This document shows positions 18,495-27,791 of a stretch of DNA of 64,000 nucleotides, piece by piece (positions within the stretch are counted from its first letter, which is position 1; every line of letters starts with the position of its first letter). The notes beneath the pieces are model-generated. The model saw only the letters and a program-made list of their open reading frames with translations, ran no database searches and was not told the DNA's origin. A program made the translations under genes and the position numbers. The stretch covers positions 3,100,001-3,164,000 of the forward strand of contig NC_014306.1 of NCBI RefSeq assembly GCF_000196615.1. Reading direction: 5' to 3'. The stretch is from Erwinia billingiae Eb661. GTDB lineage: Bacteria > Pseudomonadota > Gammaproteobacteria > Enterobacterales > Enterobacteriaceae.

Positions 18495-19406
18495 ATGCGA
18501 AATACCGATCACCTGGGCGGAATTACCGCCTTTGTCACTACTGCACAGCAGGGAGGTTTTACCGCGGCGGCTGAGAGACTCGGGCTGACAAAATCAGCCG
18601 TGGGTAAAAGTGTGGGTCGCCTTGAAGCCAGGCTGGGACTTAAATTGTTTCTGCGATCCACGCGGCGTCTGAGCCTGACGCCGGATGGTGAGCGTTTCCT
18701 GATAAGTTGTCAAAATGCCATGGATATTCTTGAGCAGGCAGAAGCCGAGTTGACCTCTCATATCTGCCAGCCTTCAGGGCGGCTTCGGGTGGACTTACCC
18801 GCAGCCTTTGGCAGACAGCGTATTTTGCCGATCCTGCTGCAGATTACACGCCGTTATCCCGAACTCGCATTGACCGTCACTTTCAGCGAACGATTTGTCG
18901 ACCTCATTGAGGAGGGTATTGACCTTGTCATCCGCATTGGTGAACTTGCCGACAGCAGTGGGCTGGTTGCCAGAAGGCTGACCACGCAGAAACTGGTTAT
19001 CTGCGCTTCTCCTGACTATTTACTGTACGGTGGAGAACCCGTTTCATCTGAAGAACTGAGCCAGCATCAGTGTGTGGTGGGGTTTCGCCGGAATCAGCCG
19101 ATCTCCTGGCTACTCAAAGAAAATGATGGTCAGATTTCGCGGTATACGCCGCCACCGACCCATGAGTTTGCGGACGGAGATGCGATGTTATCGGCCACGC
19201 TGGCGGGCTGTGGGCTTTCACAACTGCCGTTATGGCTGGTTGGAAAATATCTTGAATCAGGGGAGCTGAAAGAGGTTCTGGTCGGACATTCCGGTGGAGA
19301 AATGCCCATCAGTGCGCTCTGGCCTAAAAACCGCCAACTGTTACCTAAAATTCGTTATGTTGTGGACACGTTGATAAAGGCAGCAGAAGACGGCTTACTT
19401 GACTGA
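18495..19406 (+). CDS. LysR-family regulator of the flavoenzyme cluster
   Basis: 303 residues from the ATG at 18495 (the frame is open upstream but overlaps the preceding gene). The N-terminal helix-turn-helix includes Gly-Phe-Thr-Ala-Ala-Ala-Glu-Arg-Leu-Gly-Leu-Thr-Lys-Ser-Ala-Val-Gly-Lys-Ser; the effector domain is CrgA-like (Ser-Glu-Arg-Phe-Val-Asp-Leu-Ile-Glu-Glu-Gly-Ile-Asp). Its central location among the LLM, OYE and MFS genes and the shared motif before three of them suggest it controls the set. It ends 8 bp from the convergent OYE copy 2. Confidence 0.93.
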   Translation: MRNTDHLGGITAFVTTAQQGGFTAAAERLGLTKSAVGKSVGRLEARLGLKLFLRSTRRLSLTPDGERFLISCQNAMDILEQAEAELTSHICQPSGRLRVDLPAAFGRQRILPILLQITRRYPELALTVTFSERFVDLIEEGIDLVIRIGELADSSGLVARRLTTQKLVICASPDYLLYGGEPVSSEELSQHQCVVGFRRNQPISWLLKENDGQISRYTPPPTHEFADGDAMLSATLAGCGLSQLPLWLVGKYLESGELKEVLVGHSGGEMPISALWPKNRQLLPKIRYVVDTLIKAAEDGLLD

Positions 19407-19414
19407 TGGGACGA

Positions 19415-20524
19415 CTATGCCGTTGTATCTGGCCAGAACGGATAATCGGTATAGCCTTCCTCAGCCCCACCATACATTGTTGCCCGGTTAACTTCATTCA
19501 GCGGCCAGTTGTTTTTCATCCGCTCTGTGAGGTCAGGATTGGCAATATAGGGTCTGCCAAAAGCAATGAGATCCGCTTTTCCTTCCTGCAGGTAAATTTC
19601 GGCTCGTTGCTTATCGAATCCCCCTGCAATAATGAGCGAGCCGCTGTAGGCCTTTCGGAATTTCTCAATGAATCCTTCAGGAATAGCCTGTTCACCTAAA
19701 GTCTGTTGATCGCTCAGGTGAACATAGGCCAGCCGGCGTGTCGTGAGCTCTTCTGCCAGCGTCAGCCAGGTTTGTTCTTCACCGCTGAATGCATGCATAT
19801 CAAACAGACGACCAAATGGCGCAAGTCGTATGCCGGTTTTTCCTCCACCGATCGCCCGTGATACAGCGTCAGTCACTTCAAGCACGAATCGCAGTCGGTT
19901 CTCAATTCTCTCACCACCGTATTCATCGCTGCGCGTGTTCAGAGCGCCATTAATAAACTGTTCAAGCAGATAGCCGTTTGCCGCGTGGATTTCGACGCCG
20001 TCAAAACCCGCTTCAATAGCATTTTCAGCGGCCTGTACATAATCCTGAATGACCAAACCGATCTCTTTGGCTGAAAGAGCGCGCGGGAATGAAACCGGAA
20101 CAGGTCCAGCAATGCCATTTTCATCACGGGCATAACACGTCGAGTTTTCAGCCCTGACGGCAACTGAGCTGACGGGGGCGGCGCCATTCTTTTGCAGACT
20201 GACATGCGAAATTCGCCCAACATGCCAGAGCTGGATGAATATTTTGCCGCCTGCCTGATGAACAGCCTGAGTCGTTTTCTTCCATCCCTCTACCTGTGCA
20301 GCAGAGTAGATACCAGGCGTAAAAAGATACCCCTGCCCCTGAACGGAAATTTGAGAGCCTTCGCTGACGATAAGGCCTGCTGATGCGCGCTGACGATAAT
20401 ATTTAGCGGTGAGGTTATCGGCAATATCCCCTTCTCTGGCCCGGGAACGGGTCATCGGTGCCATGACAATACGGGTTTGAATTGTCGTGTCGCCGACGGT
20501 GTATGAAGTAAACAACTTTTCCAT
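19415..20524 (-). CDS. Old Yellow Enzyme family alkene reductase (NemA-like), copy 2
   Basis: 369 residues with the OYE features: Met-Ala-Pro-Met-Thr-Arg-Ser-Arg (21-28), His180-x-x-Asn183 and Tyr185 in Ile-His-Ala-Ala-Asn-Gly-Tyr, and the Glu-Glu-Gly-Tyr-Thr-Asp-Tyr-Pro-Phe tail. It is a paralogue of copy 1 with clear divergence all along, so not a recent duplication. It is transcribed alone; the MFS gene ends 125 bp upstream on the same strand, and a palindrome plus operator-like motif stand in that gap. Confidence 0.93.
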   Translation of the reverse strand: MEKLFTSYTVGDTTIQTRIVMAPMTRSRAREGDIADNLTAKYYRQRASAGLIVSEGSQISVQGQGYLFTPGIYSAAQVEGWKKTTQAVHQAGGKIFIQLWHVGRISHVSLQKNGAAPVSSVAVRAENSTCYARDENGIAGPVPVSFPRALSAKEIGLVIQDYVQAAENAIEAGFDGVEIHAANGYLLEQFINGALNTRSDEYGGERIENRLRFVLEVTDAVSRAIGGGKTGIRLAPFGRLFDMHAFSGEEQTWLTLAEELTTRRLAYVHLSDQQTLGEQAIPEGFIEKFRKAYSGSLIIAGGFDKQRAEIYLQEGKADLIAFGRPYIANPDLTERMKNNWPLNEVNRATMYGGAEEGYTDYPFWPDTTA

Positions 20525-20588
20525 TACAGGCTCCTTTTAATCACTGAACTCCATAATGCGGTGCTGAAAGAGGGAATAAAACCCCCGT

Positions 20589-20620
20589 TCTGTTCCGAAC
20601 AGAGGTTCCATAGATTCTAC
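20589..20620. promoter_or_regulatory. Palindrome TCTGTTC-C-GAACAGA and operator B upstream of OYE copy 2
   Basis: A perfect 7-bp-arm palindrome occupies 20589-20603, followed at 20611-20619 by TAGATTCTA, the core also found at 17625-17633. Both lie 65-95 bp before the OYE start, a position suited to regulator binding. Which protein binds which element is not known. Confidence 0.5.
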
Positions 20621-20648
20621 TTAGAGCAGCGATCCGTCTTTATTTTTT

Positions 20649-21827
20649 TCAGGCCATCTCTTCCTGAACCGGTACTGATTTAGTATCAGAGCGGTGTTTA
20701 ATCAGAATGCTGACAAATGCCAGCAGAGTGAAGAGCACGCTGCTCAGTACCACCGAGTGCGTCCCCAGGCGGGCGATAAACCATCCACCCGTCAGTGAAC
20801 CGAGGGTAATTCCCAGATTGGAGAACGACATATAAAGGCTGTTGGCAAACTCGGGCGCTTCGCTGGCTTCACGCATCAGCCAGGTCTGACTGACCACCAG
20901 GCCGGATGAGTGGAATGCGCCCCAGAACACGGTCAGCAGGCACATCACCAACGGTGAAAAGCCAAAGAACCATACCAAAAGCAGAAGCAAGGTGAACAGC
21001 AGCGGGTAAACCAGAGTGGTTTTAACTACGTTCTTTTGCAGGAAACTGCTGAACACGAAGTTGCCAGCAAAACCACAGACACCAAAGAGGATTAGCATGG
21101 CGCTGATGTAATTGTTATTCAGGTGAGTAACGCGTGAAAGATAATCTGCAACATAGCTAAAGCTGGAAAACATTGCGGCGAAAATTAACGTTACCGTTGA
21201 GATGGTCAGCCACAGCTTACCGTTCCGCAGAACGGAAAGCTGGCTGGCAAAGGAAACCTTATGCAGGGTCGGCATTGATGGCATCAGGAACAGGACGCCC
21301 AGGAAGGCCACCACGCACGCTGCAGCACCAAAGTAAAACGCTGCGGATAAAGAGAAATGCTCGGCAATCAGAGAGCTGAGGGGGACACCCAGCACCAGCC
21401 CAATGGCCACTCCGGCAAACACTTTTGCTGCAGCGCCTGCGGCTTTTTCTTTCGGTACGGAATTAGCGGCCACAACCAGCGCAACGGCAAAGAAGACGGC
21501 ATGAGCCAGCGCAGGCAGAATGCGAAACACCAACATCAGGTTGAACACGTCAGTGGTGGCATAAATCAGGTTCGACACAATAAAGACGACAAGAATGCTC
21601 AGCAGAACCGTTTTCTTGTTAAAGCCAGACAGCATCAGCGTGATAAAAGGCCCGGTAACGGCCACGATAATGGCATAGATGCTGACCAGAAAACCGACCT
21701 GGGTGGGCGTGACGTGGAGCTGAGAAACCAGTTTTGGCAGTAAGCCGATGATGGCAATTTCGGTGGTGATTACCCCGAAAACAGCCACAGACAGCGCCAG
21801 TAAAAGCAGAGTGCTTTTATTTTGCAT
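20649..21827 (-). CDS. MFS transporter (DHA1, NepI/AraJ-like exporter)
   Basis: 392 residues, twelve helices. Thr-Thr-Glu-Ile-Ala-Ile-Ile-Gly-Leu-Leu-Pro in helix 1 and Gly-Phe-Leu-Val-Ser-Ile-Tyr-Ala-Ile in helix 2 are the DHA1 drug/H+ antiporter pattern, with Arg-Ile-Leu-Pro-Ala-Leu-Ala-His-Ala in helix 4 (the arabinose/nucleoside exporter branch). The MFS loop signature after helix 2 is reduced to Ser-Gly-Phe-Asn-Lys-Lys. It probably exports a product or toxic substrate of the flavoenzyme cluster. Confidence 0.9.
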   Translation of the reverse strand: MQNKSTLLLLALSVAVFGVITTEIAIIGLLPKLVSQLHVTPTQVGFLVSIYAIIVAVTGPFITLMLSGFNKKTVLLSILVVFIVSNLIYATTDVFNLMLVFRILPALAHAVFFAVALVVAANSVPKEKAAGAAAKVFAGVAIGLVLGVPLSSLIAEHFSLSAAFYFGAAACVVAFLGVLFLMPSMPTLHKVSFASQLSVLRNGKLWLTISTVTLIFAAMFSSFSYVADYLSRVTHLNNNYISAMLILFGVCGFAGNFVFSSFLQKNVVKTTLVYPLLFTLLLLLVWFFGFSPLVMCLLTVFWGAFHSSGLVVSQTWLMREASEAPEFANSLYMSFSNLGITLGSLTGGWFIARLGTHSVVLSSVLFTLLAFVSILIKHRSDTKSVPVQEEMA

Positions 21828-21904
21828 GGAATACCCTTAGAAACATTGCAGATGAAATTCACAAAGTTAAATAGCGAAACGTAACTTTTATGCGTTGTTG
21901 CCCG

Positions 21905-21995
21905 GATGATTTTCCGGAGAAAGGATCATCGCTGAGTTTGATAAGGGGGGAAATACGTATTCAGGCGTTTCTATGTAGACATAAATTCTTCAATG
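21905..21995. promoter_or_regulatory. Upstream region of the MFS gene: dyad and operator-like motif C
   Basis: GATGAT ... ATCATC (21905-21910 and 21925-21930) encloses TTTCCGGAGAAA, making a nested dyad 78-103 bp before the start. At 21971-21995 stands CTATG-N2-GACATAAATTCTTCAATG, similar along its whole length to motif A at 17614. No clear -35/-10 pair was pinned down. Confidence 0.4.
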
Positions 21996-22054
21996 CAACA
22001 GACCTGATCTTCGTTGGTTGGTATAACTGACCATGAGCAATGTCCGCTATTGGC

Positions 22055-23275
22055 TGTGAGTTCAACTAATGGATGCAACACACCGGTTAAATCGCTCTGC
22101 GGGTGACTCAAAGTCTAGTGTTTTTCTCGGCCTCTCGTTAAGTTGCCTGGCAACACTATTTAATCTTTGCTGGCTGTGAACTGAAAGGTCTGTCCCTTTT
22201 GGAAAATACTCTCTGAGCAATCTGTTCGTATTTTCATTTGAACCACGCTGCCAGGGGGATTGAGGATCACAAAAATAGACCTGTATATCAGTGGCTACGG
22301 TAAACATGATGTGGTTGGTCATTTCAGCACCCCGGTCCCAGGTTAATGTTTTATACAGTTCTGCAGGTAAACTTTGGGCTTGTCTGATAAGTGCTGATAT
22401 TACTGTGGAGGTCTTGTTATCACTGATTTTTGCCAGCATAACAAAGCGGGAATGGCGTTCTACCAGTGTGACGATATAAGAGTTTTTCGAGCCCTGGATC
22501 AGGTCACCTTCCCAGTGACCCGGTATGGCTCTGTCTGCGGCTTCAGGTGGCCTTTCGCTGATGGGTATCGCGCCCGGGATTGACCCTAATCCTTTCCCTT
22601 TAAGCGATGTTGTTCTGGATTTACGCACTGTTCTTCCGCTTCTGAGGCACTGTTGTAGTTCTTTTTTTAATGCTCCCCGGGTTTGTATAAAAAGCGTTTT
22701 ATAAATCGTTTCATGTGACACATGCATTTCCTGATTATCGGGATAACAGCGTTTCAACCAACCGGCGATTTGTTCTGGTGCCCAGCCCTGATGCATTTTT
22801 TCCGCAATGATTTTACACAATGCGGAGCATTCAATTAGCTTACAAGGTTTAGGTCTGAGGGTACTGTTCCACGCTTCCTTATCAGCTTTTGCTGCACGGT
22901 ATTGATTTGCACCTCCGTGCCTCTGTATCTCGCGGCTAATAGTCGAGGGGGCTCTTGATAATTTATCAGCTATTTCCCTGATACTGCGTTTTGCTACCAG
23001 CCCTCTGGATATCTCCTCTCTTTCATCAAGCGAAAGAGATAACCGGTGCCGTTTTCGAGTTGGAGGACGGTACCCACCCGTTTGGTAAATCGTGGGCATA
23101 ATAGAAGAGTGATATCTGTCGAACATTCTGGCGATTTCATGCAAAGAATCACCTTGCTTATACCTGTCCCAGATAATCGCTTTCTGTTCTGGCGTGTAGT
23201 AAATACGGGATCTTTGTTTCATGGTAACGCCCTCCTTGTTTAAGGATAGCGTTGCATCGACCAATTGAACTCACA
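22055..23275 (-). mobile_element. Complete IS30-family element (1221 bp)
   Basis: The ends read TGTGAGTTCAA on each strand and the inverted repeats extend ~25 bp through ATGCAAC. The dinucleotide GC flanks both ends (22053-22054 and 23276-23277), a 2-bp target duplication as in IS30, and the length equals that of IS30 itself. Removing the element restores a TCCGCTATTGGC-ACAGAGCG palindrome-like target, a recurring sequence in this window. Confidence 0.93.
22062..23222 (-). CDS. IS30-family transposase
   Basis: 386 residues from the ATG at 23222, chosen because AGGAGGG stands 7 bp upstream; a frame open to 23264 includes the inverted repeat. Two N-terminal helix-turn-helix regions (residues ~8-50 and 60-100, the second with Ser-Ile-Arg-Glu-Ile-Ala-Asp-Lys-Leu-Ser-Arg-Ala) precede the DDE core: Asp in His-Trp-Glu-Gly-Asp-Leu, Asp in Thr-Trp-Asp-Arg-Gly-Ala-Glu, Glu in Ser-Asn-Glu-Asn-Thr-Asn. 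Intact and probably functional. Confidence 0.95.
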   Translation of the reverse strand: MKQRSRIYYTPEQKAIIWDRYKQGDSLHEIARMFDRYHSSIMPTIYQTGGYRPPTRKRHRLSLSLDEREEISRGLVAKRSIREIADKLSRAPSTISREIQRHGGANQYRAAKADKEAWNSTLRPKPCKLIECSALCKIIAEKMHQGWAPEQIAGWLKRCYPDNQEMHVSHETIYKTLFIQTRGALKKELQQCLRSGRTVRKSRTTSLKGKGLGSIPGAIPISERPPEAADRAIPGHWEGDLIQGSKNSYIVTLVERHSRFVMLAKISDNKTSTVISALIRQAQSLPAELYKTLTWDRGAEMTNHIMFTVATDIQVYFCDPQSPWQRGSNENTNRLLREYFPKGTDLSVHSQQRLNSVARQLNERPRKTLDFESPAERFNRCVASIS

Positions 23276-23495
23276 GCACAGAGCGTACCTTCATCATCTG
23301 GCGTTCTGTCCGCGGTCAGCGAACCCAGTCTTTCTGCAACAGACCCGGCATTCGCGCAAACTCTCTCACATTATTAATCACAAGAATGGCTACAGCCGCT
23401 ATGGCTTGATCCCCATTGATTAACACAACGTGTTGTTAAAAATATCCGCTTCTGGCTGTGAGTTGCCCCCAGAGGAAATTAGGGCTGACGTACGG

Positions 23496-24241
<746 letters not shown>

Positions 24242-24252
24242 GATGAGCTCCT

Positions 24253-24304
24253 GTATAGCAAATGATATACATAGCTTACATCTGCCGTATAGAGAATGCT
24301 ATAC
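24253..24304. promoter_or_regulatory. Twin operators of the toxin-antitoxin pair
   Basis: Two 18-bp inverted repeats of the form GTATAG-N6-(A/C)TATAC at 24253-24270 and 24287-24304, 34 bp apart start to start, 12-63 bp before the antitoxin start. Both share the central AATG. The spacing of about three helical turns would put both sites on one DNA face, fitting cooperative binding by the toxin-antitoxin complex. Confidence 0.75.
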
Positions 24305-24445
24305 ACATTGACAGCGAATTTTTTGTGACGGGATAGCGTTGAAACAATCAACCTCTACCTTAGCCTGAGGAAAGAACACTTGTGTCTTGCAACAAAAAGG
24401 CCTTTTCTGCTTTGCGTTGACAAGAGCACATCGAGGCATATTTCC

Positions 24446-25516
24446 TTAGTCAGCCAGGGTACTCAACAACGCCTGCTCCAGCTTATCGGCGGTAATCGTA
24501 AACGGCAGATGCTGCAGGCTGTCCGCCGGGAAGCGGATGGATTCAGCCAGCGCTCTGACCCGCGCTTTGCGGTCATCACCAACAAACGGCAGGGTCAGCG
24601 GCGTATTGAAGCGCTGCAACAGCCCCATCAACCGGCTGTCCGCCCGATCGCTGTTTTGCTCGATAATCGATTGCACCCGCAGGCTGAAACCAACCTTCTC
24701 GCCGTGCAGCCAGTGATGTAATTCGGGCTGATGGGTCAGGCGATCGTGGATCACGTGGGCAAATCCCGGCGTGGCAAGCCGATCCTGAATGCTGTTTGCC
24801 AGCCCGGCCAGCACGATATTGGCCTCAATCACCTTTTCCAGCGCCGGCGTCACCCGCTGTTGCGCATTGTCGGCAACGGCCTGCTCGCCCCACTTCTCAA
24901 ACGCGGCCACCGCCTGCCAGGCCGCATAGACTTTCAGATCCAGCGCCAGACGGTCGGGGTTTTGCCGCTGATAGGGCTCAAACTCGTACCATTTGGCCAG
25001 CGCATCGACGATGCCGGACTTCAGATAACGCACGTCGCTGCGGGCAATGACCTCGCTGTCCACCAGCACCAGCGCCGGCATTTTATTGAGCGGATCGCTG
25101 CGCAGATGCCCGCCCTGCTGATTATAAACAATCGCCAGCGGCGACCAGGCGGCACAGGTGGCGGCCAGCGTGGAGAAATTGATCAGCACCCGATCCGGCA
25201 GCGCGTCGTTGACCGCCTTGGCGGTGTCCAGCACCCTTCCTCCGCCAATCGCCAGCACCACCTTGACGTCCTGCTCCTGCACGCTGTTTTGCAGCGTTTC
25301 TATCGCCGCATCGGTGCACTCGCCGTGCAGAAAATTGAGCTGCCAGCGGATGCCCGCGCGTTCCAGGCTTTCGCTCAGCTGCGGGTTAACCGCTTCCCAG
25401 GCCTGCGGCGAGGTGAGGATATGAATACGCAGGCCAAACGGCGCAACAATCTCGCCCACTTCGGCCCGCAGCCCCGCCTTTTGCAGGTAGGCTTTCGGCG
25501 ATTTAATGGCAAACAT
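24446..25516 (-). CDS. Iron-containing alcohol dehydrogenase, HcxA/YbdH-like hydroxycarboxylate dehydrogenase
   Basis: 356 residues of the group-III dehydrogenase fold. Gly-Gly-Gly-Arg-Val-Leu-Asp-Thr-Ala-Lys (about 91-100) is the NAD(P)-binding loop; Thr-Leu-Ala-Ala-Thr-Cys-Ala-Ala-Trp-Ser-Pro-Leu-Ala-Ile-Val-Tyr and Leu-His-Gly-Glu-Lys-Val-Gly are shared with E. coli HcxA, which reduces 2-oxo acids such as 2-oxobutyrate and, as known, can act on methylthio-2-oxobutyrate-like acids. One usual metal His is present in His-Ala/Val-Ile-His. Last gene of the cluster; together with the aminotransferase it could interconvert an amino, keto and hydroxy acid. Confidence 0.82.
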   Translation of the reverse strand: MFAIKSPKAYLQKAGLRAEVGEIVAPFGLRIHILTSPQAWEAVNPQLSESLERAGIRWQLNFLHGECTDAAIETLQNSVQEQDVKVVLAIGGGRVLDTAKAVNDALPDRVLINFSTLAATCAAWSPLAIVYNQQGGHLRSDPLNKMPALVLVDSEVIARSDVRYLKSGIVDALAKWYEFEPYQRQNPDRLALDLKVYAAWQAVAAFEKWGEQAVADNAQQRVTPALEKVIEANIVLAGLANSIQDRLATPGFAHVIHDRLTHQPELHHWLHGEKVGFSLRVQSIIEQNSDRADSRLMGLLQRFNTPLTLPFVGDDRKARVRALAESIRFPADSLQHLPFTITADKLEQALLSTLAD

Positions 25517-25534
25517 GGGAAGTCCTCTTTTCGG

Positions 25535-26203
25535 TTAGCGACGGTAGGCCAGCGATCGGACAATGCGGTCGCCGATCTTTTGAATGACCTGCACCATCAC
25601 CAGCAGCACCACAATCGTTGCCGCCATAATCTGATTGTCAAAACGTTGATAGCCGTAGCGGATCGCCAGGTCCCCTAACCCACCGCCGCCGACCACACCG
25701 GCCATGGCGGAAAAGCCAATCAGCATCACGATGGTCAGGGTAATGCCGGCGATCAGCGCGGGCAGCGCCTCGGGCAGTAATACCCGGCTGACGATGTGCC
25801 ACAGATTGCCGCCCATCGACACCACAGCTTCAATGCGGCCGCGATCGACCTCATCCAGCGCGTTTTCGACAATACGGGCAAAAAACGGAAAGGCGCCCAG
25901 CGTGATCGGCACAATGGCCGCCGTACTGCCCAGCGTGGTGCCAACCAGCAAACGGGTGAACGGGATCAGCGCAATCAGCAGCACCACGAAAGGTAAGGCG
26001 CGGCCGACGTTGACGACGGTATTCAGCACGGTGGCAAGCGTGCGGTTGGGCAAAATGCCGTTCTTGCGGGTTAAAAACAGCAACACGCCCACCGGCAGGC
26101 CCAGCGCCACGGTAAACACCGCCGCCAGCAGTACCATATAGGCGGTTTCACAGGTGGCATTCAGCAGCAGATCCTGAAAGCGGTCCCAGTTTACGCTACG
26201 CAT
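25535..26203 (-). CDS. Methionine-type ABC permease (MetI-like), set 1
   Basis: 222 residues with five to six membrane helices and the conserved EAA loop (Ile-Glu-Ala-Val-Val-Ser-Met-Gly-Gly ... Leu-Pro-Glu-Ala-Leu-Pro) that docks the ATPase. The sequence [12 protein letters not shown] near the C terminus is MetI-specific. It overlaps the ATPase gene by 13 bp and is followed 18 bp later by the dehydrogenase gene. Confidence 0.93.
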   Translation of the reverse strand: MRSVNWDRFQDLLLNATCETAYMVLLAAVFTVALGLPVGVLLFLTRKNGILPNRTLATVLNTVVNVGRALPFVVLLIALIPFTRLLVGTTLGSTAAIVPITLGAFPFFARIVENALDEVDRGRIEAVVSMGGNLWHIVSRVLLPEALPALIAGITLTIVMLIGFSAMAGVVGGGGLGDLAIRYGYQRFDNQIMAATIVVLLVMVQVIQKIGDRIVRSLAYRR

Positions 26204-26979
26204 CTGGCCTGCTCCTCACGCTGGTAGCGGGTAATAAAGGCTCGATCGGCTTCGCCATCTTTCAGCAGCATCTGGCGCAGGCGTCCGTCGGCGCGAGCCA
26301 TAATTTCGGTCACGCTGCCGCTCTCCACCAGTCGGCCATTTTCCAGCAGCGCCGCGCCGTCACAGATACGCTTCACCACGCCCATTTCATGGGTGATCAG
26401 CACGATGGTAATGTTGAGCTGCTGCTGAATATCGGCCAGCAGATCGAGGATCGAGGCGGTGGTTTCGGGGTCCAGCGCGCTGGTGGCTTCATCGCACAGC
26501 AGGTAACGGGGTTTGGCGGCCAGCGCCCGGGCGATGCCGACCCGCTGTTTTTGCCCACCGGAAAGTTGTGATGGCCAGGCGTTGGCAAAGTTTTCCAGAC
26601 CAACCAGCTGTAGCAAGGCGTTGACGCGCTCGCGCCGCTGTTTCGCGGGAACACCGGCAATTTCCAGCGGCAAATCGATGTTGTCGTGAACGGTGCGGGA
26701 ATGCAGCAGATTGAAGTGCTGGAATATCATGCCCATCTGCTGCCGCTGACGGCGCAGCTGCGGCAGGCTGAGCTTGCCAATGTCTTCGCCATCAATCTCA
26801 ATCTGCCCGGCGCTGGGCTGTTCAAGCAGGTTCAGGCAGCGTAACAGGGTGCTTTTTCCCGCGCCGCTGCGCCCGAGAATGCCGAAGATCGAACCATCCT
26901 CAATGGTCAGCGAGACCTGATCTAACGCCGGCACCTCCGTGCCGGCATAATGTTTAGTGATTTGGCTGAGTTTAATCAT
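26191..26979 (-). CDS. Methionine-type ABC ATPase lacking the regulatory NIL domain, set 1
   Basis: 262 residues from the ATG at 26979, which overlaps the binding-protein stop by 8 bp. Walker A Gly-Arg-Ser-Gly-Ala-Gly-Lys-Ser-Thr (36-44), signature Leu-Ser-Gly-Gly-Gln-Lys-Gln-Arg, Walker B Leu-Leu-Cys-Asp-Glu and the His switch are intact. Canonical MetN is ~343 residues with a C-terminal NIL/ACT-like domain that binds methionine and blocks transport; here the chain stops after a short Arg-rich tail. The second copy in the cluster has that domain. Confidence 0.93.
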   Translation of the reverse strand: MIKLSQITKHYAGTEVPALDQVSLTIEDGSIFGILGRSGAGKSTLLRCLNLLEQPSAGQIEIDGEDIGKLSLPQLRRQRQQMGMIFQHFNLLHSRTVHDNIDLPLEIAGVPAKQRRERVNALLQLVGLENFANAWPSQLSGGQKQRVGIARALAAKPRYLLCDEATSALDPETTASILDLLADIQQQLNITIVLITHEMGVVKRICDGAALLENGRLVESGSVTEIMARADGRLRQMLLKDGEADRAFITRYQREEQARCVA

Positions 26980-27781
26980 GCTTCTCGTCCGCAACCGGGA
27001 TCACCGAACCGTTGTAGTTCTTGCGGATAAATTCGGCAACCTGCGGTGAAGTCAGGTCTTTTGCCAGTTGCAATACGCGCGGATCTTTCGCCAGTTCAGG
27101 CGTGGTCACCAGCAGGTTGGCATACGGATTATGCTCGGCGGATTCCAGCCCCAACGCATCCTTCGCCGGGGTTAAGCCCGCTTCCAGCGCGTAGTTACCG
27201 TTGATAATCGCGGCATCGACGTCATCCAGCGAGCGCGGCAGCTGCGGCGATTCAATTTCGATGATTCTGATTTTTTTCGGGTTGTCGCTGATGTCTTTCG
27301 GCGTCACCAGCGTCGATCCGGCCTCACCCTGCGCATTCAGCTTGATCACCCCTTTCTGCTGAAGCAACCACAGCGCGCGGCTCAGGTTGGTGGTGTTATT
27401 TGGCACCGCGATGGTCGCCCCCTGCGGCAGCGCCTGAAGGCTTTTCACCTTGCGGGAATAAATCCCCAGCGGCTCAATATGCACGCTGGCCACCACGCTG
27501 AAGGTTTTCCCGAGCGCTTTTTCCTGATCCTTCAGATACGGCAGATGCTGGAAGTAGTTGGCATCCACATCGCCTGCCGACAGCAGTTCGTTCGCATTCA
27601 CCCCACCGTTCAGTTCGACAATATTCAGATCCAGCTTCGGATCGATTTTCTTCACATACTCCAGGATCTCGGCATGTGGCACCGGATCCGCTGCCACGCG
27701 TAACGGCGCCGCATATAAGCTCTGTGCAACCAGTAATGACAGCCCTGCCAGGGTAAATACGGTCTTTTTAATCATCATCAT
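26972..27781 (-). CDS. MetQ/NlpA-family binding protein, set 1
   Basis: 269 residues. A signal peptide (first ~24 residues, ending Ser-Leu-Tyr-Ala-Ala) lacks the lipobox Cys of E. coli MetQ, so this is a soluble periplasmic form. NlpA features: [28 protein letters not shown], and Val-Pro-Asn-Asn-Thr-Thr-Asn. Three ATG codons stand in a row; the third (27775) is best spaced from AAGAGA. Ligand probably methionine-like, but binding residues differ from set 2. Confidence 0.92.
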   Translation of the reverse strand: MMMIKKTVFTLAGLSLLVAQSLYAAPLRVAADPVPHAEILEYVKKIDPKLDLNIVELNGGVNANELLSAGDVDANYFQHLPYLKDQEKALGKTFSVVASVHIEPLGIYSRKVKSLQALPQGATIAVPNNTTNLSRALWLLQQKGVIKLNAQGEAGSTLVTPKDISDNPKKIRIIEIESPQLPRSLDDVDAAIINGNYALEAGLTPAKDALGLESAEHNPYANLLVTTPELAKDPRVLQLAKDLTSPQVAEFIRKNYNGSVIPVADEKHD

Positions 27782-27791
27782 TCTCTTGTTG

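Noticed and set aside
24395..24406. AAAAGGCCTTTT palindrome as a terminator
   Set aside because: Twelve-base palindrome without loop or GC-rich stem; too weak to fold.
24731..25678. Open frame of 315 codons on the plus strand
   Set aside because: Exact antisense of the HcxA-like gene; rich in Arg, His and Gln as expected for a shadow frame in GC-rich DNA, with no ribosome site or family.
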